Below are positions 1 to 9,336 of a stretch of 64,000 nucleotides of DNA, piece after piece. How positions within the stretch are numbered: the first letter of the stretch is position 1; every line of letters begins with the position of its first letter. Below the pieces are notes generated by a model, which saw nothing but the letters and a program-made list of their open reading frames with translations, ran no database searches and was not told the DNA's origin. The stretch covers positions 62,001 through 126,000 of the forward strand of contig JAFIEZ010000007.1 in the NCBI GenBank assembly GCA_020832235.1. The letters run 5' to 3'. The position numbers were made by a program, and so were the translations under genes. The stretch is from Bacteroidota bacterium. Lineage in GTDB: Bacteria > Bacteroidota > Rhodothermia > Balneolales > HLUCCA01.

Positions 1-54
1 GATGTGAAAGCGCATGGCGGCAGTGTTCGTAATCTGCAAACAGCTTGTAACTAG
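1..54 (+). CDS. C-terminal end of an unidentified protein (partial)
   Basis: Frame 1 is open from the window edge and ends with TAG at 52-54, giving the tail DVKAHGGSVRNLQTACN. A clear plus-strand intrinsic terminator follows 32 bp later, which supports a plus-strand gene ending here. Too little is present to recognise a family; the stretch could also be chance reading of intergenic DNA. Confidence 0.4.
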   Translation, partial: DVKAHGGSVRNLQTACN

Positions 55-86
55 CAGATACCTTATCTGCGTTTCGACTATAGTTC

Positions 87-123
87 AAAGGCCGGGCTCC
101 GAAAGGGGTTCCGGCCTTTTTTT
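87..123 (+). terminator. Intrinsic terminator
   Basis: A 9-bp perfect GC-rich stem (AAAGGCCGG at 87-95 with CCGGCCTTT at 111-119) has a GAAA-centred loop and runs into a tract of seven T. It ends whatever plus-strand transcript enters from the left edge, upstream of the hybrid kinase gene. Confidence 0.85.
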
Positions 124-231
124 ATGACTGGTACTTTCTAAGAAATTACCTCGGAAGTGCACATTTTTATTGATTTTATTTACTTATTATAACGTCAAAT
201 AAGCCCTGTGTTTTAAAAGTCTGCTTACCTG

Positions 232-3093
232 ATGCCGTTTTTACTAACGTTATTTCTACTGTTTCCGGAACTCGTCTTGAGTCTAGATATTTCGCGTGAA
301 TCTTTAAGTGAAGTTCAGGTTGAAACGTCTTTTGCGTCACCTTCAGGTTTGGCTGAATACGATATCGCGGTATCATCGCCTGATATCACGCCTGCTTCGA
401 TTACCGTTGCCGACACGAACGAATATGGGTTTATTATCTTGCATGCTTTTCAAGGGTGGCAGTTTACATCCAATCCACCTGAGAGGGTTATAAACGGCAG
501 AAATCTGCACAGTACCATTCCCGCCAATATCGGTGATATGACCAACCTCCGGGACCTGCCCAACTGGAATAACTACGGCTGGTTTGAAATCGAGCTGATC
601 GCCGACTCAACCATTGCAGGGCGACCCCGCATGATAACGTACAACGGTATGCAGGCGATGCGACTATGGCACAACGGTGTGGAGGTAATCACCGCCGGAA
701 ATCCATCCAAAAATCCACGCGAAGAAGTACTTTCCCGCTTCTGGCACGAGGCTTTCAATACCATAGCCTTCACAGAAGGTGTCAATTACTTCCTGATTGA
801 ATACTCCGGACATAACGTTTCCAGCCATTTTACCCGGTTTCAAATTTTGCCGGATGGACTTCTCGTGAGACTTTTTGAGCCTGTAGAACCAAGCTTACGC
901 CGGTATCGTGCATTTATCTTCGGAGGTGGCGCTACGTTGCTATTGCTGCTGGTAGTTATACACTCCTTTCTGGCATACAAATTCAGAAATGCCCACCATT
1001 TCTGGGTTACCTTAACCACTCTGTTCCTGCTCATCCATATTTTCGTGTCGATGAGCGACACCTTAATAAACTGGACCTTCGCCTACATCACGCTTTATGA
1101 GTACGTGAATGCCGTTGCATTCATTTTAGCCATGTACTTTTTCCTGATCGCCATCCGTGAGGTGCTGAAACTCGTCATACCCTGGAAAACATTAACCAGT
1201 ATCTTGGGTGTTTCCGTTGTTCTGGCCATCATTTTTATGTATGTGAGTCCGACCTGGTTGAGTTTACTGCACTCCATTTTAACCATTGCTATTATGGGGT
1301 ACGGAATATATACGCTCATTGAAGCCAAACGGAAGTCGCCCTCAACCACGATATGGATTATCGCTGCCGGACTGGTCCTCACTGTAAGTGGAGCTATGTT
1401 GTACGTACTTCCGTACCTCTTACTGGGTATTCATCACGATGGACTGTTTATAATTGCTATTATTCTGGCCTACACAGGAATTCCGGTGGCACTAACCTTT
1501 AACGTGGCTAATAATTATGCCGATCTGATTGACACGCTGGAGGCCAGGGTTAAGGAGCGTACAATAGAACTGGAGGCCGCCAACGAATATCAGAACCGGT
1601 TTTTTGCCAACATTTCTCACGAGTTCAGAACGCCGCTGACCATCGGGGAGGGGTTGGTCAACAAGTTGTTGCGCGTCAAGCAGTACGAGTCCCGAAACGT
1701 ACGCCATGACCTTTCGGTGGTGAAACGGAATATGAATCGCCTGCACGATATGGTGAATCAGATCATCGACCTCACGAAATCCGACGAAAACCACCTCACG
1801 CTGCGTCCGAGTTACTATCAGGCCGACAAACTCGCGTCCATTTCGGTGGAGTCATTCCGGTCCCTGGCCGAATATCATGGTCATCGTTTTGTATTTCAAC
1901 CGGGCGCGCCCGATGCCGTGCTGTATGCCGATCGTGCCAAAGTTGAAATCATGATCAACAACCTGATCTCCAATGCGATCAAATTTACACCGGAGGGAGG
2001 GAGAATTACGGTCAAGACCTTCCTGGAGGATGGAGCCTTTGCACTCACCGTGCTGGACACCGGTTCGGGCATTCCGCCCGGCCAAGAGGAGATCATTTTT
2101 GAGCGATTCCACCGCCTCAAGCGCGAAGACGATGAGTATGTAGAAGGAATGGGGGTCGGACTTGAGCTCAGCAGAACCCTGGCGCGGCTGCACGATGGCG
2201 AGATTGTAGCCTTGCCTGGTATCAAAACCGGAGCCCTGTTCAAGCTCACCCTCCCCACGGTAGAACCGGCTCACCCCGACGAAATTCTGCCGCTGGACAC
2301 CCTCGACGATGAACTGCTGTATGCGGATGCGGGTACAGCCGAAGATGTCGAGTCGGACGAGAAGCAGGAGTCCTTCCACATCCTCATTGTAGAAGACAAC
2401 GACGACATGATGGAGTATGTAAGCGGAATCGTGTCGGGACTGGGGACGGTACGGCAGGCCGCCAACGGCAAGCAAGCCCTGGAAATGCTCCGTAGCTACA
2501 CCCCCGACATCATCATCACCGACCTCATGATGCCCGTAATGGGTGGACTTGAACTCGTGGAAACCCTTAAAGGTCACGAAAAATGGAGTCTGATTCCGGT
2601 GGTGGTGCTCACGGCCAAAGCTCTGGAAGAAGACAAGCTGCATCTGCTGCGCATCGGGGTGGTCGACTACATCACCAAACCGTTCGTGCATGAACAACTG
2701 GTGCTGAAAATCCGCAATCTGCTTGCCTACTACCATCGCAGAAACGACATCCGTTTGGAGCTTTCGGCGGAGGATGTTCCCCCGGTGCCTGTACTCGCCG
2801 ACAAAGCGGCAGCCTTCGTGCGCGAACACCTCCGTAATACCCAGTTATCGGTAGATATGATGGCGGATGAATTCTCGCAAAGCAAGCGGTCCTTTTATCG
2901 CAATTTGCAGCTCGAAACCGGCATGACTCCCGCTGAGTTTATTCGGGAGGTGCGCCTGGTGACGGCCAGAAGCATTGCCGCTGCCAACAAAAATATGCTG
3001 CTCAAAGAGCTGGCGGATGCAGTCGGGTACAAGAGCGCCACCAGTTTCCGGAAAGTCTATGAAGAGCGCTTCGGAGAGCATCCTTTGGGATGA
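232..3093 (+). CDS. Membrane hybrid histidine kinase/response regulator with AraC output domain
   Basis: A one-protein signalling system of 953 residues. An N-terminal hydrophobic signal (about 1-18) leads into a periplasmic sensor domain (to about 220) and about seven membrane helices (224-425), the layout of 7TMR-DISM sensors. A coiled coil (430-456) precedes the HisKA domain (SHEFRTPL, phospho-acceptor His463). The HATPase follows with an N-box near 578 and glycine boxes near 608 and 639. The receiver has an acidic pocket EDNDD and phospho-acceptor Asp764 in TDLMMP. A C-terminal AraC double helix-turn-helix fills about 855-953. Phosphorelay to Asp764 should control DNA binding by the AraC part. 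It resembles the HTCS regulators of Bacteroidota but is not beside a polysaccharide locus, so its signal is unknown. The start was chosen because it gives a signal peptide. Confidence 0.9.
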   Translation: MPFLLTLFLLFPELVLSLDISRESLSEVQVETSFASPSGLAEYDIAVSSPDITPASITVADTNEYGFIILHAFQGWQFTSNPPERVINGRNLHSTIPANIGDMTNLRDLPNWNNYGWFEIELIADSTIAGRPRMITYNGMQAMRLWHNGVEVITAGNPSKNPREEVLSRFWHEAFNTIAFTEGVNYFLIEYSGHNVSSHFTRFQILPDGLLVRLFEPVEPSLRRYRAFIFGGGATLLLLLVVIHSFLAYKFRNAHHFWVTLTTLFLLIHIFVSMSDTLINWTFAYITLYEYVNAVAFILAMYFFLIAIREVLKLVIPWKTLTSILGVSVVLAIIFMYVSPTWLSLLHSILTIAIMGYGIYTLIEAKRKSPSTTIWIIAAGLVLTVSGAMLYVLPYLLLGIHHDGLFIIAIILAYTGIPVALTFNVANNYADLIDTLEARVKERTIELEAANEYQNRFFANISHEFRTPLTIGEGLVNKLLRVKQYESRNVRHDLSVVKRNMNRLHDMVNQIIDLTKSDENHLTLRPSYYQADKLASISVESFRSLAEYHGHRFVFQPGAPDAVLYADRAKVEIMINNLISNAIKFTPEGGRITVKTFLEDGAFALTVLDTGSGIPPGQEEIIFERFHRLKREDDEYVEGMGVGLELSRTLARLHDGEIVALPGIKTGALFKLTLPTVEPAHPDEILPLDTLDDELLYADAGTAEDVESDEKQESFHILIVEDNDDMMEYVSGIVSGLGTVRQAANGKQALEMLRSYTPDIIITDLMMPVMGGLELVETLKGHEKWSLIPVVVLTAKALEEDKLHLLRIGVVDYITKPFVHEQLVLKIRNLLAYYHRRNDIRLELSAEDVPPVPVLADKAAAFVREHLRNTQLSVDMMADEFSQSKRSFYRNLQLETGMTPAEFIREVRLVTARSIAAANKNMLLKELADAVGYKSATSFRKVYEERFGEHPLG

Positions 3094-3111
3094 TCAGGCA
3101 AAAACGCTGCC

Positions 3112-4215
3112 TCAATCCACATTCAGGTAATAACGGGTATAGCGTAGCTCCCCTGTTTTGACACATGCGCCCATTTCGACAAGATGTTGCAAATCACGAG
3201 TTGCTGTAGCTCTGGTTGCTCCCGTAATCCGGATGTAATTACTTGCACTTAAGCCGCCTTGAAACCCTGAAATCCCTTCCCTGAATATCCGGGCAATGGC
3301 CTTCGCCTGACGATCATTCAGCTGGCTGGCGAATCGCTGATAGAATTTTCCTTTTTCGATAATAAAATCGATGGTTCTTTGGGTACGCTTTTGCGCATCC
3401 AAAATCATGCTGCAAAAGTAATGCAGCCATTCGGTGATCTCCAGACTTTTTGACGCCTTGTGTAAAGCCCCGTAATAGGATTTTCTGTCGGCCTCAATAG
3501 CTGATGAAATAGCAATTAAGGTTGGTCGACGTAATTTTTGAGACAAGGCTTTTTCTGATATTGCCCTGCCAATACGACCGTTTCCGTCTTCGAAGGGATG
3601 GATGCTCTCAAAATACAGATGTGCCATACCAGAACGAAGCAAAGCGGGCAACTCCGATGCCTCCCCCGGACCGGTGCTGTTAAACCAGTCAATAAATCGA
3701 TCCATTTCTGTCGGAATATCATCAGATGGTGGAGCTTCAAAATGCACCGTCGGTCGGTCCATAGAGCCGGAAACCACCTGCATCGGATCGGAGTGTGTGC
3801 GGTAGGCTCCAATTTTTTGCACATCTCTTCGTCCATTCATAATCATCTTGTGCCAGTTAAACAGGATGTCGTGATGGAGTGGCGCTTGAAAGTTTTTATA
3901 TAGGTCCACTAGCATTTCTGCAATTCCGTGTTCAGCCGGGGGGATTTTACGATGGTCGGTCTGAAGTCCGAACTGTTTTCGGATGGATGATTGCAGGGAG
4001 TCCCGATTCAGAAGCTCCCCTTCGATTTCAGAAGTTTTGTAAGCCTCGTCGCCAATCAGATCAATCTTGAGCAGTTCCTGATCATCTGCCGGAATATGTT
4101 TCAAACTGCCAAGAATAACCCCGGATTGTTGGAGAAATTCATTCTCGTATTCGGCAAAATCCTCTTTGCTATAAAGAAATTCGGGCCAGTCTTTAAGTTG
4201 CCAGTTCCAGGTCAT
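3112..4215 (-). CDS. Fic family protein (AMPylase-like) with DUF4172-type N-terminus
   Basis: 367 residues. The Fic core motif HPFEDGNGRIGR is intact with catalytic His206, so it should transfer a nucleotide monophosphate, usually AMP, to a protein hydroxyl group. The N-terminal part begins MTWNWQLKDWPEF, as in Fic proteins with a DUF4172 domain, and contains TSEIEGE, which fits the (S/T)xxxE(G/N) inhibitory helix, so the enzyme is probably autoinhibited. The C-terminal third has a winged-helix-like stretch (NYIRITGATRATATRDLQHL) common in this subgroup. It is convergent with the kinase gene (18 bp gap). No antitoxin gene is next to it, which fits a self-inhibited class of Fic protein. The target cannot be told from sequence. 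Confidence 0.9.
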   Translation of the reverse strand: MTWNWQLKDWPEFLYSKEDFAEYENEFLQQSGVILGSLKHIPADDQELLKIDLIGDEAYKTSEIEGELLNRDSLQSSIRKQFGLQTDHRKIPPAEHGIAEMLVDLYKNFQAPLHHDILFNWHKMIMNGRRDVQKIGAYRTHSDPMQVVSGSMDRPTVHFEAPPSDDIPTEMDRFIDWFNSTGPGEASELPALLRSGMAHLYFESIHPFEDGNGRIGRAISEKALSQKLRRPTLIAISSAIEADRKSYYGALHKASKSLEITEWLHYFCSMILDAQKRTQRTIDFIIEKGKFYQRFASQLNDRQAKAIARIFREGISGFQGGLSASNYIRITGATRATATRDLQHLVEMGACVKTGELRYTRYYLNVD

Positions 4216-4310
4216 GACGTATGGGGTTTAATTCTATGCCTCAATATAGGCATTAAATATGAGTTATAGAAATGGGTTCTATTCCTCATATATCATTTAT
4301 AAGCGGATTT

Positions 4311-4346
4311 GGCACGTTTGCGCAGCTGATTGGCAAGCCTGCGCAG
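4311..4346. repeat. Paired 21-bp-period repeat, left flank of RCC1 gene
   Basis: GGCACGTTTGCGCAG at 4311-4325 is followed 21 bp later by the diverged copy GGCAAGCCTGCGCAG at 4332-4346. The same pair, with both copies perfect, lies just after the RCC1 gene at 9081-9116. Confidence 0.8.
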
Positions 4347-4398
4347 ATGACATCGGTGTATTTTTCTGTAACCCTCATTATTTCACCAAACTGCTACT

Positions 4399-7300
4399 AT
4401 GTTGTTTCAAAATACTATCCGGTCTATGTTCCTTGTCGTGCTGCTGTGTTCCACGGCCCCGGCCGTGCTTTTCGCACAAACTACCATTCAGCCCAGGGAC
4501 CAAATTGCTGTGGGCGCGTACCACAGTGTGGTACTCAACGATGCGGGGCAGGTCTTCACCTTTGGTACCGGTATAAATGGTGTGCTGGGTCAAGACCAGC
4601 AAGATAAGCGCATGGATCTGGCCAGACCGCTTGAGGTTCCCGTTTTAGACGGGAAAACCATCGTAGATGTGGCGTTTGCTGGAAACAACTCTGCGCTCAT
4701 TCTAAACTCTGCGCTCATTCTAACCGATGACGGGAAGGTCTATGGCTGGGGAGCGTCGAGTAATTATCAGTTTGGCTCCGCATTGCAGAGCGTGGGACCG
4801 CTACTTTCGCCAACGTTGATTACCCACCCGGCTCTTGATACGGTTAAGATTATTCAAATTGACTTAGTGATTGACGGCAATGTTGGCATTAATTCTGCAA
4901 TGCTCACTGAAAACGGTGATGTGCTGGTTATGGGCAGTAATGATCATGGATTCATTGGTACAACTAATTTTGCTCTAATAATTACCGACCCCACACCGAT
5001 CGACCGCACCAATCTCGGCGATGAAAAGGTGGTTCAGCTTGCAAGAAGCTTTAGTCACAGCTTGTTTCTGACCGAATCCAATAAGGTCTTTGCCCTAGGT
5101 TATAACAATTCCGGACAGTTAGGTATTAACTCAACAACGCTCCAAGAATACGTGGCCGTCCAAATCCCTCAGGAGTATTTTGCAGATAAAACAATTTCGA
5201 GTCTGTATGCAGCTGCGGAATTCAGTTACGCCCTGGCAACCGACGGCACGTTGTTTAGTTGGGGTGGCCAAAATAGAGCTTTAGGTCAAGGCGAGCTAAG
5301 CGGGAATGTACTCGTTCCCACACCGGTCACCCATACTAGCCTGGACGGGAAAGCGGTAGCGACGGTTTCCGTTTCAGATCAAAATACCGTGATGCTCACC
5401 ACTACCGACGGTTTGGTGTATGTGGCCGGAGCTAATCCTAGGGGCATTTTAGGAATCGGCACGTTGGATAATGCACCGGTCACCAGTTGGACCCAAATCC
5501 CGAATGCCTATTTTGATGACAAGGACATCGTGGAGGTCAGCCATAGCGCTACGTTTTCCTTGTTTCGCGCCAGTGACGGCGCCTTATTCGGGGCCGGATA
5601 CAACGCCGGGACCGGTTATGACGGTAATCTCACCCGCCCGTTTCCGCTAAACACCACCTTCATCGAAGGAAAAACCATTACCAGGATGATAACCAGCAAC
5701 GGTGACATGGGGTATGGTATACTATTAGACAGTGATGGTGTTGGTTACATGTTTCAGAATAATCAAATGCCAGAACGTATTTTAAGTAGATTATCTAACC
5801 CTCTTGTTGGACGAAATATCAACAGCATCATCGATACGCCCACGCTGCTGGAGCACCCCAATTTAGACGGACATCGCATTACCGCCGTAAAAGCCGGCGG
5901 GCGTAATACCTACCTGCTCACTGATGAAGGCAAGGTATTCAGTTTTGGCTCGGGTCTTGCCGGCACGCTGGGCACCGGTGACAGTCTGGATGTGTATGTG
6001 CCCGAACTTATCGATCACTCCAATCTGGACGGGAAAAAGATCGTGGATGTGGTGGTGAGCTATTCGACAGATGGAAACAGGTCATCCCACACCCTGCTCC
6101 TGGCTGATGACGGGAGCCTTTTTGCTATGGGTAGCAACGACTTTGGTCAATTGGGATTAGGCGATACCCAGCCCCGCTTTGTTCCCACGCCCGTCACTAC
6201 CAATCTGGAGGATAAAACCATTGTGAAAATAGCCGCAGCCATACAAAACAGCATGGCCATAACCTCGGATGGGAGTGTGTATCTTTGGGGCAGAGGTGGC
6301 AGCGGAGAGATGGGCTTTGGCAACACCGATGATTTGCATGTTCCCACACAGGCCGATCACACTAATGTTGACGGAAAGAAAGTGATAGATGGTGCTATTG
6401 GTTTTAATACCACATCTGATCCTCACTTCCTGATTCTCCTTGAGGACCATACCTTGTACAGCTTTGGGAATAACTCAAGAGGAGGGTTGGGTTTAGGCAA
6501 CCCAACGAATACGAACGTGCCTACCCAGGTAGACCCGGACAACACCATTTTTGCCGGCGAAACCATAGTTGCCATACAGGCCGGCTCCTTCAACACCAGT
6601 ATGGCCCGGACTGCCTCGGGTAAGCTCTTTGGCTGGGGGATAGGCCAATTGGTTGGAATTTCGCGTTTTCTCCCAGGCATTGGTGTAGCTTTACCTGAGC
6701 TGATTACAAGCCCCGACATCGACGGGCAACAGGTAAAGGTATTATCCCGACAGGTAAATCATAACCTGGCGCTATTGCAAGATGGTAACCTGCTGAGCTT
6801 TGGTAGTTTTGCTATCGGGACAAGTCCCTACGGCGCTTTTGGCACAGGCAATACAGGAACGGGGGAGTCATTAAGTGATTATCCCAACCAGCGTCCGCCC
6901 ACCCTTATTCCAGATTTTACCCTGCTTGCCCCACCCATCCCAACGACCAATCTTGCCTTGTACCTAGACGCGGGGCGTGGCGTGAATGCGACCGACAATG
7001 CGGTGAGCAGCTGGCGTAACCTGGCCTTTAACGGATTTAATGTTGCACAAGGTGTTGAGGCGAATCGACCGGTACAGGTGGAAGCGGCCATCAACGATAA
7101 CCCTGCCATTCGCTTTAACGGGTCCACCTCCTACCTGAATCTGCCAACCGCATCGCAGCTTGGCCTACAAAATGCCGACTACGAGCTGTTTATCGTGGTT
7201 CAATCCACGAGTCCCGAGATTCAGTTTTTACTGGGTGGAGAAACCTTCGAACAGCATGAACTGCATCTCAATGGCGATGCCGGCGCGCGGTTTATTCCCA

Positions 7301-9054
7301 CCTCCGATCCGGATAACTTTGTTGATGTGGGCGCTTCGGGCGATTTTACGAATGGTACCGCGAAACTCCTGAATGTGCAGGCCACAGATGCCTCCGGTAG
7401 ACTCAGCGTAAACCGGACCCTAACTACGCTTCAAAACACCAATTCGCATAGTGCGAACGGCGGCGTTCTGTACCTGGGTCGACGCACAGATGGCTCATAT
7501 ATCCTAGACGGCGACATCGCCGAAGTAATTATTTACCGGGGCATACTCTCCGATTCCGACCGCGGCCGTCTTGAGGATTACATGTTCGCCAAGTACGGCA
7601 TTGTGAATCAGGTGAACGAGTCGGTTACGCTCACCGGCACCGAAGGCTGGCGACTACTGGCTTCCCCGGTGATTGATTCGGGCTTTGGTCCGCTACTCTC
7701 AGGTCTCTGGACGCAGGGATTCCCTGGCGCGAATTCCCCGGATTTCGGCACACCCAATGTGTATTTGTGGGATACGAGTACCGGCGATAACGATTCCTCC
7801 AACTGGTCGCCCCTTACCGACATAGCCGCTGTACATCAACCCGGCACCGGCGCGCTGGTCTACGTGTTCAGCGACGATAACCACAACGAAGAAGGCGACG
7901 CCGGCTTCCCTAAAACCTTGTCGGTATCGGGCATTGAGCCACGGGGTACCCAAACGCTCACCGACAGGCTAAATCCCAACGTTTCGGGATGGACGCTGCT
8001 GGGTAATCCCTTCCGCTACGACATCAACTGGGATTCTTTTACCCGCGATAACCTGTCCGACGCAGTGTACGTGTGGGACCATAACACAACCCAATGGAAG
8101 ACCTGGAACGGAGGTGTGGGTGAGCTTAGCGACGGGCGCATCGGCGCATTTAATGCCTTTTTTGTGGAAACAACGGCCGCTGATCCGGCGCTGTCGATTC
8201 CCGACGAGGCACGTACCTACGAAACCGGGTCGTTTCTGGGCAAGCGCAACGGCGAAGAGCCCATTGCCTTCTCGGTGCAGGTGCACCACGAAGACGGACT
8301 AAGCAGTACAGCATGGATGCAGTTCTCCGAGCAGGGTGATTTTGGCATCGATGCAGCCGACGCGTATAAGCTCGTTCCGCTGAGTCCATCGTTTGTATCG
8401 CTGGGAAGTCAGTTGGAGGACGGCAGGGTGCTCGATATTAATCACCTGCCGCTGGGCGAAGCGCTGTACAACATTCCCTTGCAGCTGGATGCCAGTGTGG
8501 GCGGAGCCTTCACGTTCTCGCTGAAAGATGCCGGTCAGCTGCCCGAAGGCTGGGTGGTGAGCGTGCACGACAGCGAAACGGATGTTACCACGGTGCTGGA
8601 CGAGTCCTACCACGTTGTGCTGGATGGTCCGCGTGCGAAAACGGCAGTGGGAGGTCCTGCGCCTGACCAGCTCTTAGCTCCGGGTAAGCTGGCCACACCG
8701 ATGCAGGCCAGTCTGCAGGATGTTCGCTTTACCTTGATTGTTTCGTCATCACAAACCGTGAGTATCGATGGCGTATCGGACCTGCCCGCACACGTAGCGC
8801 TGGAGCAGAACTATCCGAATCCGTTTAACCCTGTCACAACTATACAGTATGCGCTGCCTGAAGTAACGAGTGTGCGACTGGATGTGTTTGATGTGATGGG
8901 CCGACGTGTGGCTACCCTGGTCAACAACGACCAGCACGCCGCGGGTTATCATACCGTGAGCTTTGATGGAAGTCGCCTTGCCTCGGGTGTGTATATCTAC
9001 CGCCTTCAGGCCGGAAACACCGTGATGACGCGCAAACTTACGTTGATTAAGTAA
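4399..9054 (+). CDS. Giant secreted RCC1-repeat protein with T9SS C-terminal sorting domain
   Basis: 1551 residues. A signal peptide (about 1-26, ending VLFAQ) is followed by many RCC1-type repeats up to about residue 830, with recurring patterns such as ALTxDGxVYxWGxNxxGQLG, which should fold into one or more seven-bladed propellers. A LamG/concanavalin-like domain follows (about 850-1070: LYLDAG...ISSW-type start, IRFNGSTSYLNL), then a region of beta-rich modules, and the last 80 or so residues are a type A sorting domain (LEQNYPNPFNPVTTIQYALP ... KLTLIK) that directs export by the type IX system and anchoring on the cell surface. A perfect 18-bp tandem duplication lies near the start. The gene is flanked by direct repeats and stands alone as a transcription unit. 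The ligand is unknown; a binding or adhesion role is inferred from the domains. Confidence 0.88.
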   Translation: MLFQNTIRSMFLVVLLCSTAPAVLFAQTTIQPRDQIAVGAYHSVVLNDAGQVFTFGTGINGVLGQDQQDKRMDLARPLEVPVLDGKTIVDVAFAGNNSALILNSALILTDDGKVYGWGASSNYQFGSALQSVGPLLSPTLITHPALDTVKIIQIDLVIDGNVGINSAMLTENGDVLVMGSNDHGFIGTTNFALIITDPTPIDRTNLGDEKVVQLARSFSHSLFLTESNKVFALGYNNSGQLGINSTTLQEYVAVQIPQEYFADKTISSLYAAAEFSYALATDGTLFSWGGQNRALGQGELSGNVLVPTPVTHTSLDGKAVATVSVSDQNTVMLTTTDGLVYVAGANPRGILGIGTLDNAPVTSWTQIPNAYFDDKDIVEVSHSATFSLFRASDGALFGAGYNAGTGYDGNLTRPFPLNTTFIEGKTITRMITSNGDMGYGILLDSDGVGYMFQNNQMPERILSRLSNPLVGRNINSIIDTPTLLEHPNLDGHRITAVKAGGRNTYLLTDEGKVFSFGSGLAGTLGTGDSLDVYVPELIDHSNLDGKKIVDVVVSYSTDGNRSSHTLLLADDGSLFAMGSNDFGQLGLGDTQPRFVPTPVTTNLEDKTIVKIAAAIQNSMAITSDGSVYLWGRGGSGEMGFGNTDDLHVPTQADHTNVDGKKVIDGAIGFNTTSDPHFLILLEDHTLYSFGNNSRGGLGLGNPTNTNVPTQVDPDNTIFAGETIVAIQAGSFNTSMARTASGKLFGWGIGQLVGISRFLPGIGVALPELITSPDIDGQQVKVLSRQVNHNLALLQDGNLLSFGSFAIGTSPYGAFGTGNTGTGESLSDYPNQRPPTLIPDFTLLAPPIPTTNLALYLDAGRGVNATDNAVSSWRNLAFNGFNVAQGVEANRPVQVEAAINDNPAIRFNGSTSYLNLPTASQLGLQNADYELFIVVQSTSPEIQFLLGGETFEQHELHLNGDAGARFIPTSDPDNFVDVGASGDFTNGTAKLLNVQATDASGRLSVNRTLTTLQNTNSHSANGGVLYLGRRTDGSYILDGDIAEVIIYRGILSDSDRGRLEDYMFAKYGIVNQVNESVTLTGTEGWRLLASPVIDSGFGPLLSGLWTQGFPGANSPDFGTPNVYLWDTSTGDNDSSNWSPLTDIAAVHQPGTGALVYVFSDDNHNEEGDAGFPKTLSVSGIEPRGTQTLTDRLNPNVSGWTLLGNPFRYDINWDSFTRDNLSDAVYVWDHNTTQWKTWNGGVGELSDGRIGAFNAFFVETTAADPALSIPDEARTYETGSFLGKRNGEEPIAFSVQVHHEDGLSSTAWMQFSEQGDFGIDAADAYKLVPLSPSFVSLGSQLEDGRVLDINHLPLGEALYNIPLQLDASVGGAFTFSLKDAGQLPEGWVVSVHDSETDVTTVLDESYHVVLDGPRAKTAVGGPAPDQLLAPGKLATPMQASLQDVRFTLIVSSSQTVSIDGVSDLPAHVALEQNYPNPFNPVTTIQYALPEVTSVRLDVFDVMGRRVATLVNNDQHAAGYHTVSFDGSRLASGVYIYRLQAGNTVMTRKLTLIK
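4687..4722 (+). repeat. Perfect 18-bp tandem duplication inside RCC1 gene
   Basis: AACTCTGCGCTCATTCTA occurs at 4687-4704 and again at 4705-4722 with no mismatch, adding six residues in frame (NSALIL twice) inside one RCC1 repeat. Perfect identity means it is recent; slippage is the likely source. Confidence 0.95.
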
Positions 9055-9080
9055 CTGAAATCATAGTTTAATACAATTTT

Positions 9081-9116
9081 GGCACGTTTGCGCAGATGAT
9101 TGGCACGTTTGCGCAG
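9081..9116. repeat. Paired 21-bp-period repeat, right flank of RCC1 gene
   Basis: GGCACGTTTGCGCAG at 9081-9095 and again at 9102-9116, both perfect, spaced ATGATT. The direct orientation matches the left-flank pair at 4311-4346. A further GGCACGTTTG lies on the minus strand at 11983-11992. Confidence 0.85.
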
Positions 9117-9272
9117 CTGCGCATTCTTATATTTGATGATGAGAGGTGTTTGTCATGTTTCTATTCTGATTTTAATAATGCGTTACTCAAGGCGCATTCT
9201 TAGCAAGACATTCTCCGAATCAAATTTGTATAACATGCTGTTTCCATACCAACTGCCTTATTTGCAACATCC

Positions 9273-9302
9273 TTTCGGTACCGTTGTCCTATTTTAAATT
9301 TG
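9273..9302 (+). promoter_or_regulatory. Candidate Bacteroidota-type promoter for the PID-CTERM-like gene
   Basis: TAAATTTG (9295-9302) fits the TAnnTTTG -7 box exactly. TTTC at 9273-9276, 18 bp upstream, is an imperfect -33 box (consensus TTTG with N19). The start codon lies 34 bp downstream. Confidence 0.5.
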
Positions 9303-9336
9303 TCAAATACATCCACTACTGCCTAAAGCTATACCC

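Noticed and set aside
1852-2829. 325-residue antisense frame in the hybrid kinase gene
   Set aside because: The plus strand encodes unmistakable HisKA, HATPase and receiver domains; the antisense frame follows from codon bias.
3112-4215. Fic toxin-antitoxin pair
   Set aside because: No small antitoxin gene lies beside it, and the protein has its own inhibitory motif TSEIEG, typical of self-inhibited Fic proteins.
4309-9116. Sigma-54 promoters in the GGCACGTTTGCGCAG repeats
   Set aside because: TTGGCACG looks like the -24 half, but the GC of the -12 half is one base too close and TTGC is lacking at the right place.
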